64,000 nucleotides of DNA, taken from positions 62,001 through 126,000 of the forward strand of contig NZ_JAFREP010000030.1 in assembly GCF_017377855.1 (NCBI RefSeq), read 5' to 3'. A model generated the notes under the pieces. It was not told the origin of the DNA. It saw nothing but the letters and a program-made list of their open reading frames with translations, and made no database searches. Every line of letters starts with the position of its first letter. Within the stretch, counting starts at the first letter, position 1. The translations under genes were made by a program, and so were the position numbers. The DNA is from Acanthopleuribacter pedis (GTDB lineage Bacteria > Acidobacteriota > Holophagae > Acanthopleuribacterales > Acanthopleuribacteraceae). Shown here one piece after another: positions 20,646 to 31,020 of this stretch.

Positions 20646-23600
20646 TTAAACCAGGGACTTGATTTCGTCCAGACTGAGCTCGCCTCGTTTGAAGCGTTCC
20701 AAGAGCTCGCGTTCGCGCGCCCCATCGTCGGGCGGGGCTTCCGCCGCGGGCGCCGCGACCTCGGTGGTCGGCGGGGTGGCGACGGGCGGGGTGCTGCTTT
20801 GGGACGGGGCATCCGCCGACGGGGCATCCGGCGACGGGGCCTTGGCATCCAGGAAGGCGATCAGCGCGGCGGGCGTGGGGTGTTCGATGAAATCGCGCGC
20901 TTTGACCACGATCCCGTGGCTCTCTTCCAATTGCCGGATCAGTTGCAGGCCGAGAATCGAATCAACGCCGTATTCAGCAAAGGGTTTGTCGGCATCGATC
21001 TCGTCGGGTTCATAACCCAGGAGTCGGCTCACCAAATCCAGGAGGTTGGTTTTCAACGGTTTGGACGCCGAGTCAGCCGGTTGCGCGGCCGCGCCGACCA
21101 AACGCGAGACGAGCCGGCCCGATTCGACACTCATGGCGATGCGCGCGCCGGGGAACGCCCAATGACCCGCGAGGAACAGGTTCCGCCACGGCGTGGTTTG
21201 CGGGAGCCGTTCCTTGCCCGCTTGGTCGACGGTCATCGCCCAGCCCGAGATGGCGCCTTTGTAGTTGAGCGTGTATTTCTCCATGGTCGGCGGGGTGGCC
21301 AGTTCGAAGTTGGCCACGTGGCCGCGCAGTTTGGGGAAACACGCGTAGAAGCGCGCCATAAAGGCTTCTCCGATCTCGGCGGCGTTTTCTTTCCAGAACG
21401 CGGGTTCCAGGTAGGGCACCTCGACCGTCGCCACCACGTAATCGCCCTTGGCGCCCAAACGTGCATCCAGTTGGGTGGGGCAGACGCAGTACAGGTATTT
21501 GATATCGAAACGGTCAAGCACGCGTTCCGGCGCCACGCCGTCCTCGTGGTCGAAGATGTACATGGCGTGCAGGTTGTGGCGCAGCTCGTCCGCTTCCAAC
21601 CACTGATCGAGTTTGCCGTCGAAGAAAACGGAGAGCACGCAACTCGGCATACAGGGTTTTAGCGCGCGAACCTTGCGCAAGTAGGCGTTGTCCACCTGCT
21701 TGTCATCCTCGTACATCGCATCGAAGATCTGCCGCGGGGAACAGGCGAGGATGGTGTCGTCGCCGGTGTATTCACCTTTCGCGGTCACCACGCCGCGCAC
21801 TTTTTCGCCCGAAACATTGACACGCAAGACCTTGCGACGGAACTTGAGCGTGCCGCCAAGGGCGCGAAACCGTTCCACGAGTTTGCCAATCAGGTTTTTG
21901 GAGCCGCCGGCCGGGTAGTACTGGGGCACGCCGATGAACATTTTAAAGACCACGCGGTAGGCGATGAAGGCGGTATCCTCGATGGGATCGGTCGGGTTCG
22001 AGAAGGGTAGGTAAAAGTGGCGGTGGAAGCGCTCGGGCAGGAAACGGCCCAAAAAGGCGCCGAAGGTGAGGCGGTTGTAGTGCTCCTCCTCGCGTTCGAT
22101 CAGCGCATCGTTGAAGATGTACCGCAACATGTCCTTGAGTTCGCGTTCATATCCGGGCGTAAAGTTGCGGAAGATATCAAAGGCGTTTTCTTCCTGTGTT
22201 TTTGCACCGATTTTGAACTCGATGGGGACAACCCCTTCGTCGGGGGTTACGCGGAAGGGGGTCACCGCGCAATCGATCCAGTCCATGGCGATCCCGAGTT
22301 CCTGCAACGCGCGGCCGATAATCTCATCCGGCTCGACGAACGGGTAGAAGGCGGTGACGGCGTCGACGTCGTAACCCTTGCGTTTGTAGTTCTGTAAATA
22401 ACCGCCCGGCAGGCCGTGGTATTCGAGAATGAGTACCGCCTTGCCTTTTTGTTGGAGGTAACAGGCGGCGATTAAGCCGGCAATCCCGGCGCCCACAATC
22501 ACCACATCGTAGTGGGTGCGTTCGGGGCTTTTTTTGCGTTCCGGCATGACAACGGTTTGTTGCGGTTGGGCCGCGAGCGCGTTTCGGGTGGGTTGCTTGG
22601 CCGCGGGCGTGACCCAGCAGCGTCGTTTTTCGAAGGGATAGCCGGGTAGCGAGATCCTGCGGCCGCGGGTTCCCAGCGTTTCCAGTGGGATCTTGAACCC
22701 CAAGACCCACAGTCGGGCCGCCTTTTCCAAGTCACCTGAAGCAAGGGTTTCGTCCAAAAGCATCGCTTGCGAGCCGGCACCAAACAAGTCGGTTACCTTC
22801 TCGCGCTCGGGATCCGTGACGGCACCGCGCACAAAGCCGGCGTTGTTTTGGTCGGGATCGGCGATGAAGTTTGCTAAGGCGGCGCTTAAGGCTTCTTTCG
22901 AGGGCGCGGGGATGGCGAGTCGTTCCGCCATGTGTTCGCGCCCGACCCGTAAGGTGAAGGCGATATCGACGAGGGAAGCGTCATCGTTTTCCAGAAACGC
23001 AAGCAGATCGCGCGCCCGCTGCAGCAGGATGGCCGGTTTCGCGGCGGAGAGCGGCACCAGTTGGGGTTGGTCAAGCGGGGTTGGTTTCGCTGAATGGGTG
23101 CATTCCTCTACGAGCAGGCTGGAATAGGAAATGGTCGCGCCCACGTTGCAGATCACGGCCCGACGCGGCAGTTCCACCTCGCCCTGGACCGGCCGCCGCC
23201 ACAGCGTCGTTTCCCGTTGAATGCGAAACGGCGAACGCCCCCACTGAATATGTTGGTTGGCGGGGAAGGCGTCGGCATGGATCGAGGGGGTGAGCAGGCC
23301 GTGTTTGAGTTGGAGCATCACTTTAATGAGTTGGGCCATGCCGGAGGCGGCTTCGGTATGGCCGATATTGGATTTGACTGAACCGATGGGGCAGGAACCC
23401 GGCCCGGTAGCAAACGCCTTGGTGAGACCGGCAACCTCAATGGAGTCCCAGATCTCGTCCCCCAGCGCGGAAGACTCCACGTAAGAGATCGTTTCCGGTT
23501 TGACCCCGGCCTGCGCGAACAGGCGTTTGATGAAGGCGGCCTGGGCGTTGGGTTTGGGGATCATGAAGCCGCCGCCCTTCCCGCCGCCGTGACCCATCAC

Positions 23601-25784
23601 CGAGGCTTTGATCACGCCGTAGACATGGTCGCCGTCGCGCAAGGCGTCGGCGAGGGGTTTGAGGATCACGGCGCCGATGCCTTCGCCGGGGACGTACCCG
23701 TCCGCGGCGGCAAAGGGCCCGCTTTTTTCCTTGCCCGAGTAGAGGTTGGTCATGGAATAGCTGATTAATTTGCTGGGGTGGAGGCAGAGGTTGACGCCGC
23801 CGACCACGGCGACCCGACATTGACCCGAGGCCATGGCGGTGAGCGCCCAGTGCAGGGCGGTCAGTGCGGAGGAACAGACGGTGTCGACGCTCATACTGGG
23901 GCCGTGGAAATTAAAGAAGTGGGAGACGCGGTTTGCGACCGGGGCAAAGCTTTGCGATACGGGGAAGGCCGCCCGTTCCTCGGCAGCCAGGGCTTCCAGT
24001 AGGACGGATTGGTAATCGTTGTTCATGATCCCGGCAAAAACGCCCACCTGGTTGAGGTTGCGATCACCGCCGGGATCCAGGGTCGCGGGTGTGTAACCCG
24101 CATCTTCGACCGCGTTCCAGACGGCTTGCAGGAAGAGCCGACACTGGGGGTCGACGTACTTGGCTTCGAGCGGTGGGATCTTGAAGAACATGGGATCGAA
24201 TTGATCGACGTCGTCCAATAACCCGGCCCAACGGGGCATTTCTTTGCCCGTCGGCGAGGTGATATGGGTGAAGTCGTCGGTGTTCCAGCGTGTGTTCGGG
24301 ATGGGCCCGACACAGTCCTTGCCGTTCTTTAAGTTTCGCCAAAAGGCGCGCAGATCGGCGGCTTTGGGGAAGGCGCCGCTCATGCCGATGACGGCGATGT
24401 CGCCTGCGTGGGGTGCGGCCGGTTCAACGGCGCGAATCTGGGCGGCCGGTTCAACGGCGCGAATTGGTGGGGCGGCGGGTTGTGTGATCGGTGGGGTTGC
24501 GGCTTGGGGTAGGGTTTTCTCGAGTTGCTCCGGTTTTGGCTCGCTATTCGCGGGTGCGCCATTCGCGGGGGCGCTGTTCGCGGGGACGGCACCCGTTTCG
24601 TCGGCTAGGAACACCGCGAGTTCGGCCAAGGTCGCGTATTCGAACAGCAGGGTCGGCGCCAAATCGAGGGACAACTTCTTGCCGACTTCCGTCACGATTT
24701 CGAGCAGCATCGACGATTCGAGGCCCATCTCGTAATAGTCGCTTTCGGCATCGATTTCCGCCGGCGCGCGGCCCAAGGCGCGGGCCACGATCTCCTTCAA
24801 GAAACCCAGCATGTCCGCAACCGTCCCGGCAGCGGCCGCGGCCGGTGGAGTGGGTTGGGGTTTGCTTGTTTCGGCGCCGGCTTTCAGCGCCTCAGCGCTG
24901 TCTTTCACCGCTCCTGTCTTGCGCTTTTTGGCATCGGACCCGCCGGGGTTGATCAGCGCGGATGAACGCACCAATTTATTGGTGAAGCGACCCAGTTCGG
25001 CGATTTTCTCGCCGGCGTCGTTAAAAAAGGCGAGATCCATGTACAGGAGTTCATTTTTCCTGGAGACGGAATCGAGCGGGATCCTGCACCAGGTGCGATC
25101 CTGCAAGGTCGCGGCGGCGCGAAAGGATTGGAAGAAAAGCGGGAGGAAGAGCTTGCCCGCATCCTCCGCCGGCACGAACTCGGGAAACAGCAAACTGCCT
25201 GCGACGCCGGCCGAATCGATCAGGGTTGGGTGGAACAGTGCGTCCTGTCCGCCGGCGCGGTAGGGCTCGGCCAGGGAAAGGTCGACCAGCAAGCTATCGT
25301 CGAGGCGAAAAATGCGACCCTCCGCCTTCATGATCCCGGTATGGACGAGTTCATTGTCGCGGCAGACGTCGTAACAGGCCGCCAAATCCGTTTCTTCACG
25401 CGCCTGTGCGGTGAGCGCGCTTAGGTCGAGCGTCTCGTCAAAGCGGACGGGCTCGCGATGAACCACCTCCGCGGCGGCGAAAAGATCCGCTTCACCGTGG
25501 GCGTCAAGGGCGAGACCTTCGATACGGACATCGCGAACGCGGTCGTCGCCGTTTTTGGGTTCGCCGCGAACGAAAACCCGTACGGCGCCCCCGTCGGGTG
25601 GGATGAGGGGCCGAAAAATGGAGAGGTTCTTCAGTTCCAGTTCCGGGTATTCGAAACCGTTCTGGAGGAAAAATCGGTAGATGATGTCGATATAAGCGAG
25701 TCCCGGCAGCAGCGCGTGACCGTGGGCCTTGTGATTGCCCAGGATGGGGTGCTCTTTGGATAGGATGAATGCCGCTTTTTTCAT
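20646..25784 (-). CDS. PKS processing protein: DH-ACP-KS0-FAD oxidoreductase-ACP
   Basis: 1712 residues. The ATG overlaps the upstream stop (ATGA), and GAGGAGGG sits 6 nt before it. Domains: DH 10-265 (HKAHGHALLP, a full HxxxGxxxxP motif; second motif HPTLIDSAGV has Val where Gln/His is usual); ACP (GLESS near 354); KS9 460-890 with Cys in VDTVCSSAL but VESSALGDE in place of the EAHGTGT region; FAD oxidoreductase 1090-1555 of the phytoene desaturase/carotenoid isomerase type (VIVGAGIAGLIAA; GLPGGY; C-terminal AGHWAFPGAR); ACP (YGVDSI near 1605); C-terminal helix RERELLERFKRGELSLDEIK, probably docking to the NRPS protein. No domain here can condense, because the DH and ACP complete the KS8 module of the previous protein and KS9 lacks its His. 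I infer dehydration followed by redox editing just before glycine addition. Confidence 0.95.
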   Translation of the reverse strand: MKKAAFILSKEHPILGNHKAHGHALLPGLAYIDIIYRFFLQNGFEYPELELKNLSIFRPLIPPDGGAVRVFVRGEPKNGDDRVRDVRIEGLALDAHGEADLFAAAEVVHREPVRFDETLDLSALTAQAREETDLAACYDVCRDNELVHTGIMKAEGRIFRLDDSLLVDLSLAEPYRAGGQDALFHPTLIDSAGVAGSLLFPEFVPAEDAGKLFLPLFFQSFRAAATLQDRTWCRIPLDSVSRKNELLYMDLAFFNDAGEKIAELGRFTNKLVRSSALINPGGSDAKKRKTGAVKDSAEALKAGAETSKPQPTPPAAAAAGTVADMLGFLKEIVARALGRAPAEIDAESDYYEMGLESSMLLEIVTEVGKKLSLDLAPTLLFEYATLAELAVFLADETGAVPANSAPANGAPANSEPKPEQLEKTLPQAATPPITQPAAPPIRAVEPAAQIRAVEPAAPHAGDIAVIGMSGAFPKAADLRAFWRNLKNGKDCVGPIPNTRWNTDDFTHITSPTGKEMPRWAGLLDDVDQFDPMFFKIPPLEAKYVDPQCRLFLQAVWNAVEDAGYTPATLDPGGDRNLNQVGVFAGIMNNDYQSVLLEALAAEERAAFPVSQSFAPVANRVSHFFNFHGPSMSVDTVCSSALTALHWALTAMASGQCRVAVVGGVNLCLHPSKLISYSMTNLYSGKEKSGPFAAADGYVPGEGIGAVILKPLADALRDGDHVYGVIKASVMGHGGGKGGGFMIPKPNAQAAFIKRLFAQAGVKPETISYVESSALGDEIWDSIEVAGLTKAFATGPGSCPIGSVKSNIGHTEAASGMAQLIKVMLQLKHGLLTPSIHADAFPANQHIQWGRSPFRIQRETTLWRRPVQGEVELPRRAVICNVGATISYSSLLVEECTHSAKPTPLDQPQLVPLSAAKPAILLQRARDLLAFLENDDASLVDIAFTLRVGREHMAERLAIPAPSKEALSAALANFIADPDQNNAGFVRGAVTDPEREKVTDLFGAGSQAMLLDETLASGDLEKAARLWVLGFKIPLETLGTRGRRISLPGYPFEKRRCWVTPAAKQPTRNALAAQPQQTVVMPERKKSPERTHYDVVIVGAGIAGLIAACYLQQKGKAVLILEYHGLPGGYLQNYKRKGYDVDAVTAFYPFVEPDEIIGRALQELGIAMDWIDCAVTPFRVTPDEGVVPIEFKIGAKTQEENAFDIFRNFTPGYERELKDMLRYIFNDALIEREEEHYNRLTFGAFLGRFLPERFHRHFYLPFSNPTDPIEDTAFIAYRVVFKMFIGVPQYYPAGGSKNLIGKLVERFRALGGTLKFRRKVLRVNVSGEKVRGVVTAKGEYTGDDTILACSPRQIFDAMYEDDKQVDNAYLRKVRALKPCMPSCVLSVFFDGKLDQWLEADELRHNLHAMYIFDHEDGVAPERVLDRFDIKYLYCVCPTQLDARLGAKGDYVVATVEVPYLEPAFWKENAAEIGEAFMARFYACFPKLRGHVANFELATPPTMEKYTLNYKGAISGWAMTVDQAGKERLPQTTPWRNLFLAGHWAFPGARIAMSVESGRLVSRLVGAAAQPADSASKPLKTNLLDLVSRLLGYEPDEIDADKPFAEYGVDSILGLQLIRQLEESHGIVVKARDFIEHPTPAALIAFLDAKAPSPDAPSADAPSQSSTPPVATPPTTEVAAPAAEAPPDDGARERELLERFKRGELSLDEIKSLV
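20850..24400 (-). other. Module 9: KS9(0)-FAD oxidoreductase-ACP9
   Basis: KS9 (23110-24400) has the nucleophile Cys, but the HGTGT His is Ser (YVESSALGDE), and the usual C-terminal GGTNAH region reads GATISY. The FAD domain (21090-22520, about 475 residues) has the dinucleotide loop GAGIAG, GLPGGY and the C-terminal AGHWAFPGAR/ESGRLVS signature of phytoene desaturase/carotenoid isomerase relatives. ACP9 has YGVDSI. No KR, DH or ER is present. I infer a non-extending module that changes oxidation state or double-bond geometry on a polyenoyl-ACP. Confidence 0.8.
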
Positions 25785-28700
25785 GATAAGCCCTCCTCAC
25801 GGGAACCGTTGCCCCATAAGCCTTGAAGTGCAACGGCCTCCTCGCGGGTCGTCGCGGTGTTGCCCTCGGGTGCACCCTTGGCCGTGGTGATCGGGCTCGC
25901 GGTCGCATCGCGACCTTGGCCGGACGGCGCCAGGATTTGGGTGGCCGGTTCGGGTGCCGGTAATCGGCCCCGTCGTGCCCGGTAATCGGGGAAACGGGCG
26001 GGTTCCCACGCTTCAAGGACCAGATGACAGTTGGTGCCGCCGTCGGCGAAGCAGTTGAGCGCGGCGGCACGGGAGCCGTTCGTTTCCCAAGCCTGAGCCT
26101 GGCGCGGCAACACGAAATCCGATTGTGTTAGATCGAAGTGGGTCGGTGGTTGCTCACCGGAAAGAAAGGGCGCGAAACGGCGTGCCGACAGGGTAAGCAG
26201 GGCCTGGATCATGCCGGCGATGCCCTCGGCCGCGAGCGGATGCCCGATATTTGGTTTCATCGAACCCAAGACGCAGCTTCGCGTGCCCGTAGCGTAGACG
26301 GCCTTGAGGGCTTTGAGTTCGAGCAGATCGGTTACCTGAGAACCGGACCCGTTGACACCGATGAAGCCGATCTCCGCGGCGGTTTTGCCGCTGTCGGCGA
26401 GGCCGGCGCGAATCACGCGGGTCTGTGCGGCCAAGTTCGGCGTGGTGGGTCCGGCCGTGCGCCCGTCGTTATTGACCGCAATCCCCTTTAACAGGGCATA
26501 GATCGGATCGCCGTCGGCAAGTGCTCGGTCCAGACGTTTCAGCATCACCATGCCGCAGCCTTCGCCGAGCACGACCCCGGCCGCACGCTGATCGAAGATG
26601 TGGAAATCGGGTACCGGGCTGAGGATCTTGCGCATTTCGAAGAGTCGGAACGCGGCGTCGTCCGCGAGGACGTTCACACCGCCGACCAGGCCGACCTCAA
26701 TCTCGCCGAGCCGCAGTGATTGGACGGCGGCATGCATCGCGACCAAGGCGGAGGAACAGGCGGTATCGATGACCATGCTCGGTCCGGTGAAATCAAAGAA
26801 TTGGGAGACATTGGCGGCCAAATAGTTTTGGCCCACGCTGACAATCGCGTTTTTCACGGAGTGCAACAGGGTCGGGTCGGCAGGCCGCGAGGTGCGACCC
26901 CCGATATAGACACCAACCGCGCCGCCCTTGAGTTCTTTGGGGGTGTAGCCGCCGTGGTGGATGACCTTGAGGCTCTGTTCAAGGACCAGGCGCGCCTGGG
27001 GATCCAACGTCGCGGCGTCGCCCACGCTCATATGGAAAAATTCGGCGGGGAAGCGATCTAAACCGTCGATGAACCCACCGAAATACGTGGCATCGCGACC
27101 GAAGCGCGGCGCGGGCGCCACGCTGATCGCACGGCGGCCCTCCGTCAGCAGGGAAGCGTAACCCGCGAGGTCCGCCGCCCCGGGGAAGTGGCAACTCACG
27201 CCGATCACGGCGATATCCTGGCGCGTCCGATTGCCTGCCGCGGCTTTGGGCCGGGCTTGTTCTTGGGTGGGCGTGGCCTCACCAACGGAGATGGTGGGCG
27301 CCGGCGCTTGGGCAACGGGGATCGGGCGTGCCGGTTCGGGTTCGGGATCGGGTTCGGATTCGGAAGGACCGGCGGCGATCTCGGGTTGTTGCGCGCTGAA
27401 ATGAGCGGCCAATGCCTCGGGTACCTCATCGAGGAGGTAGCGCGCGAATGCGTCGAGGGTCGTATGCTCAAACAGGATCGAAGGGTCGAGCTCGTGCCCG
27501 ACGACACCGTTCACCGCGGGCAGGATCTGCGCCATGAGGATGGAGTCGACACCGTAGTCCTGGAAGGGGGTGTCCGGCTCCAGGCGATCAGCGGCGATGC
27601 CGAGTTCTTTGGAAAAAAGGCCGGTCAACCAAGCGACGGTTGCCGCGTGGGCGTCGCCGGCCCCGGGGCTCCAGGTGGTTTGTGTTTTTTTACGTTCTGT
27701 TGATTCGTCCGTGCCGGCCGCTTCGTCCACGGGCGCGGGGGCTGCGTCCAAGCGCGCTACCGACCAGTCCGGCGGGACCACGACCGGCATCACCACGCAG
27801 CCCGGCCGTTCGACAAGCACCGCATCGAGCATGGCGAGGCCTTCCGCATCGCTGATGCTGAGCAGGCCGGTCTCGCGATAAGCGCGGCTGGTTACCTCGC
27901 CCATGCCGCTCTCTTTCCAGCTCGGCCACTGGATGGAAAGGAAACGACCGGGTGCCCGCGTCGCCTGATTGCGGGCGAAGGCGTCCAGGTAGGCGTTGGC
28001 CATGGCGTAATCGGCCTGACCCACGCCCAGCGCCGCAACCGAGGCGGAAACCGAGGAGAACAACACGAAAAATTGAAGGTCGTGACCGGCCACGGCTTGT
28101 TCGAGTGCATGGGTGCCGGCGATCTTGGGTTCGACGATGCGCGCCATGCTCGCGGGCGTTTTGCGAATGAAGGCCGGGTTCTCCGTATCGGCCAGACCGG
28201 CGGCGTGGATCACGCCCGTGATCGGCCCCACGCCGGCGAGGGCGGCGCCGAGGGCGGTTTGATCGGAAAGCCGCACGGCCAAGGTTTTGACCTCGGCGCC
28301 GAGGCCCTCGAGCGCGCGAATGTCGCGGATCTTCTGTTTGAGCACGGGATCACCCGTTGCCAGGTGTTTATCCCAATCGGCGCGCTCGGGTAAGGGGGCC
28401 CGGCCAAGCAGGATTAGCTTGCGTGCCCCGTGTTGCTGCACGAAATGCCGCGCCACCAACATGCCCAAACCACGGGTGCCGCCGGTAATGAGCAAATGTT
28501 TATCCGGCGGGAAGCCGGGCACCTTTTTGGCGAACGCCTGCTGCAAGCGTTGCGCGGGGTAGCACTCGGCCAAGCGCGCCTGTTCGCGCAAGGTGCCGCG
28601 GTAACGAACTTCGTTGGGACCTTGTGCCTGCCATTCGGCGATGATCTGATTCAGGAGTTGATCCGACGCGTTGGGGAGCAGGGCGTCCGAATCCATGTGA

Positions 28701-31020
28701 CGCGAGGAAATTTTGCCGTACTCGCGAGCCAGCATGCGGTAGAGTCCGACCGAAGCGGCGCCGGCGAGTGAGGTCTGTTCCTCGCCTTCAGCGGCCGCCA
28801 AGCCGGCGGTCACTTGCAGGAGTCGCAGCCGCGCTTGTTCGCTGTGGCGCACCAGGTTCCCCAGCATGTCCAAGCGCCGGCCCCAGGTCGGCCCGCGCAG
28901 GTCGGATACCGCGGTGTGCGGATCGAGCGCGGTGAGATCGATCCAACCACCGTATGCCGCCCAATCCGGTGCCGCATCATCGTGAAGGTCGAAGAACCGG
29001 GCCTCGGGCAGCGCGGCGACCAACCGTTCCGCGAATGGGCGGGTCGCCGCCGTGGCGAGTACCGCGATGCGGCCCGAACAGGCCGCGCCCGCGGGGACAC
29101 CATCCTGAGCCGACCACTGTTGCCACAGGAGTCGGGGTTCCCGTTGCGGTGCCGCCGCCGCGGGAATCTTTGTTTGGGTCGTGTCGGGGCTTGCCGTCGG
29201 TGCCGATACCCAACAGCGTTCTTCAGCAAAGGGATAGGTGGGGAGCGGAACCCGGCGTCGCGACGCGGTCTCATGAAGTGCGCCCCAATCGATGTCGAGG
29301 CCGTTCACCCAGGCCTGCGCCAACTTGGCCGTTTTGCGGGCCGCGACCCAGGCACGCAGCGCCGCGCTGATGTCCGCGTCGCCGCTGAAAAAACGCATGC
29401 GCTCTCGTGCTTGCTTCACATTCCCTGAATAAACGTGGTCAAGACCGCGTTCCCCCGCGGCGAAGCGCTTCAGTGCGTCCAGGAGCGCCGCCGTGCCGTC
29501 GGCCCGGTCAAGCAGGAACACGGCGCGAACATCGTGGGCGTCCCGGCCGACCTGAAGGGTGTAGGCCGCATCGCCCAAAAACACCGGCGAAAGTTCGCGC
29601 TTCGCCAGGAAGTCGTGGAGCTCGCCGGCCATGCGCGCCAAAATCCCATCGCTTTTGGCGGAGAGTGGCAGGAGTAAGGGGAATTCGGGCGCGGAACGCG
29701 GCGCCGTGTCCTCGGGCGGTTCCTCCAGGATGACATGGGCATTGACCCCGCCGAACCCGAAACTGCTGACCCCGGCGCGACGCGGTAACGCCTGACCCGA
29801 GGCATCGCGAAGCGCCGTCCAAGGCTGTTGTTCTTGAAGAATGCGGAACGGCGTTCCGGCAAGGTCGATGTACGGATTGATGCGTTCGCAATGGAGCGAT
29901 TTCGGCAGGATACGCCGTTTCATCGCGGCAATCACCTTGAGCAGGCCGGCCACGCCCGCGGCCAGTTCGGTATGGCCGATATTGCTTTTGACACTGCCCA
30001 GATAGCAGGTGTGGTCCGCCGCGGGGCCGCCGGGGCTGAGCTCGGCAAAGGCGCGTTTCAATCCGTTGATCTCGACCGGATCGCCCAAGCTGGTTCCGGT
30101 ACCGTGGGTTTCGATATAACCAATCGTGCTTGGCTCGAGGCCCGAGCGGGTGATCGCCGTTTTGATCAGCGCGGCCTGGGCGCTCGCGTTGGGGGCCGTC
30201 AATGAGTTAGCCCGGCCGCCGTGGTTCTGGGCCGTGCCCTTGACCAGCGCGTAGATGTGATCGCCGTCCCGCTGTGCATCGGCCAGCCGTTTGATAAACA
30301 GCATGCCCACGCCTTCACCGCGAACATAACCGTTGGCATCCTCGGAAAAGGTTTTGCAGCGACCGTCCTCGCACAACATCCCGGCTTTGCCGAAACTGAT
30401 GTGGCCGTCCGGGATCGGGATGGTGTTGACCCCGCCGATCAGGGCCTGATCGCAATCGCCCGCGCGAATGGCGATCACCGCGCGGTGAAGCGCCACCAGC
30501 GAGCTGGAACAGGCCGTTTCAATCGGTTCACTGGGGCCGCTCAGGTTGAGCAAAAAGGAAAGCCGGTTGGGGCCGACCGAAGGAACGCGACCGGTCGCGC
30601 TGTAGCCCTCGAGCCCAATCCCCGCCGCGGTGAGGCGCTGGTGGTAACCGCTCTCCGCCGTGCCGACGAAGACACCGGTGGCCGAACCGCTGAGCGATTT
30701 CGGTGCATAACCGGCATCCTCAATTGCTTTAAAGGCATAGAGCAACAGCAGCCTTTGTTGCGGGTCCATTTGCGCGGCTTCCTTGGGTGAGATCCCGAAG
30801 AACAACGGGTCGAACAAATCGATGCCCGGCATGAAGCCGCCCCATTTGACGGATGTTTTGTTTTTCTCGGTTTTTGGATCGCCGGCATAGGCGCGCCAGT
30901 CCCAGCGCGCGGCGGGAACCTCCGAAATGCAGTCCCGGCCCGCGGCAAGGTTTTCCCAAAAAGCGTCCAGGTCGGGTGCCATGGCGAAACGACCGCTGAC
31001 CCCGACGACGGCAATCCCGT
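24600..31020 (-). other. Modules 7 and 8: split dehydrating bimodule KS7-KR7-ACP7-KS8(0) | DH8-ACP8
   Basis: KS7 (IETACSSSL, ETHGTGTSLGDP) is followed by KR7 and ACP7 (YGVDSI) with no DH. KS8 keeps Cys (IDTACSSAL) and the second His (KPNIGHP), but HGTGT has become NGSGS. The next protein supplies DH8 and ACP8. In other trans-AT systems such a bimodule elongates and reduces on the first half, and a non-extending KS0 then passes the hydroxyacyl chain to the DH of the second half. Confidence 0.8.

Noticed and set aside
29150..29720. Possible remnant DH between KS7 and KR7
   Set aside because: No HxxxGxxxxP-like motif is visible; the stretch before KR7 looks like the usual N-terminal structural half of a KR.
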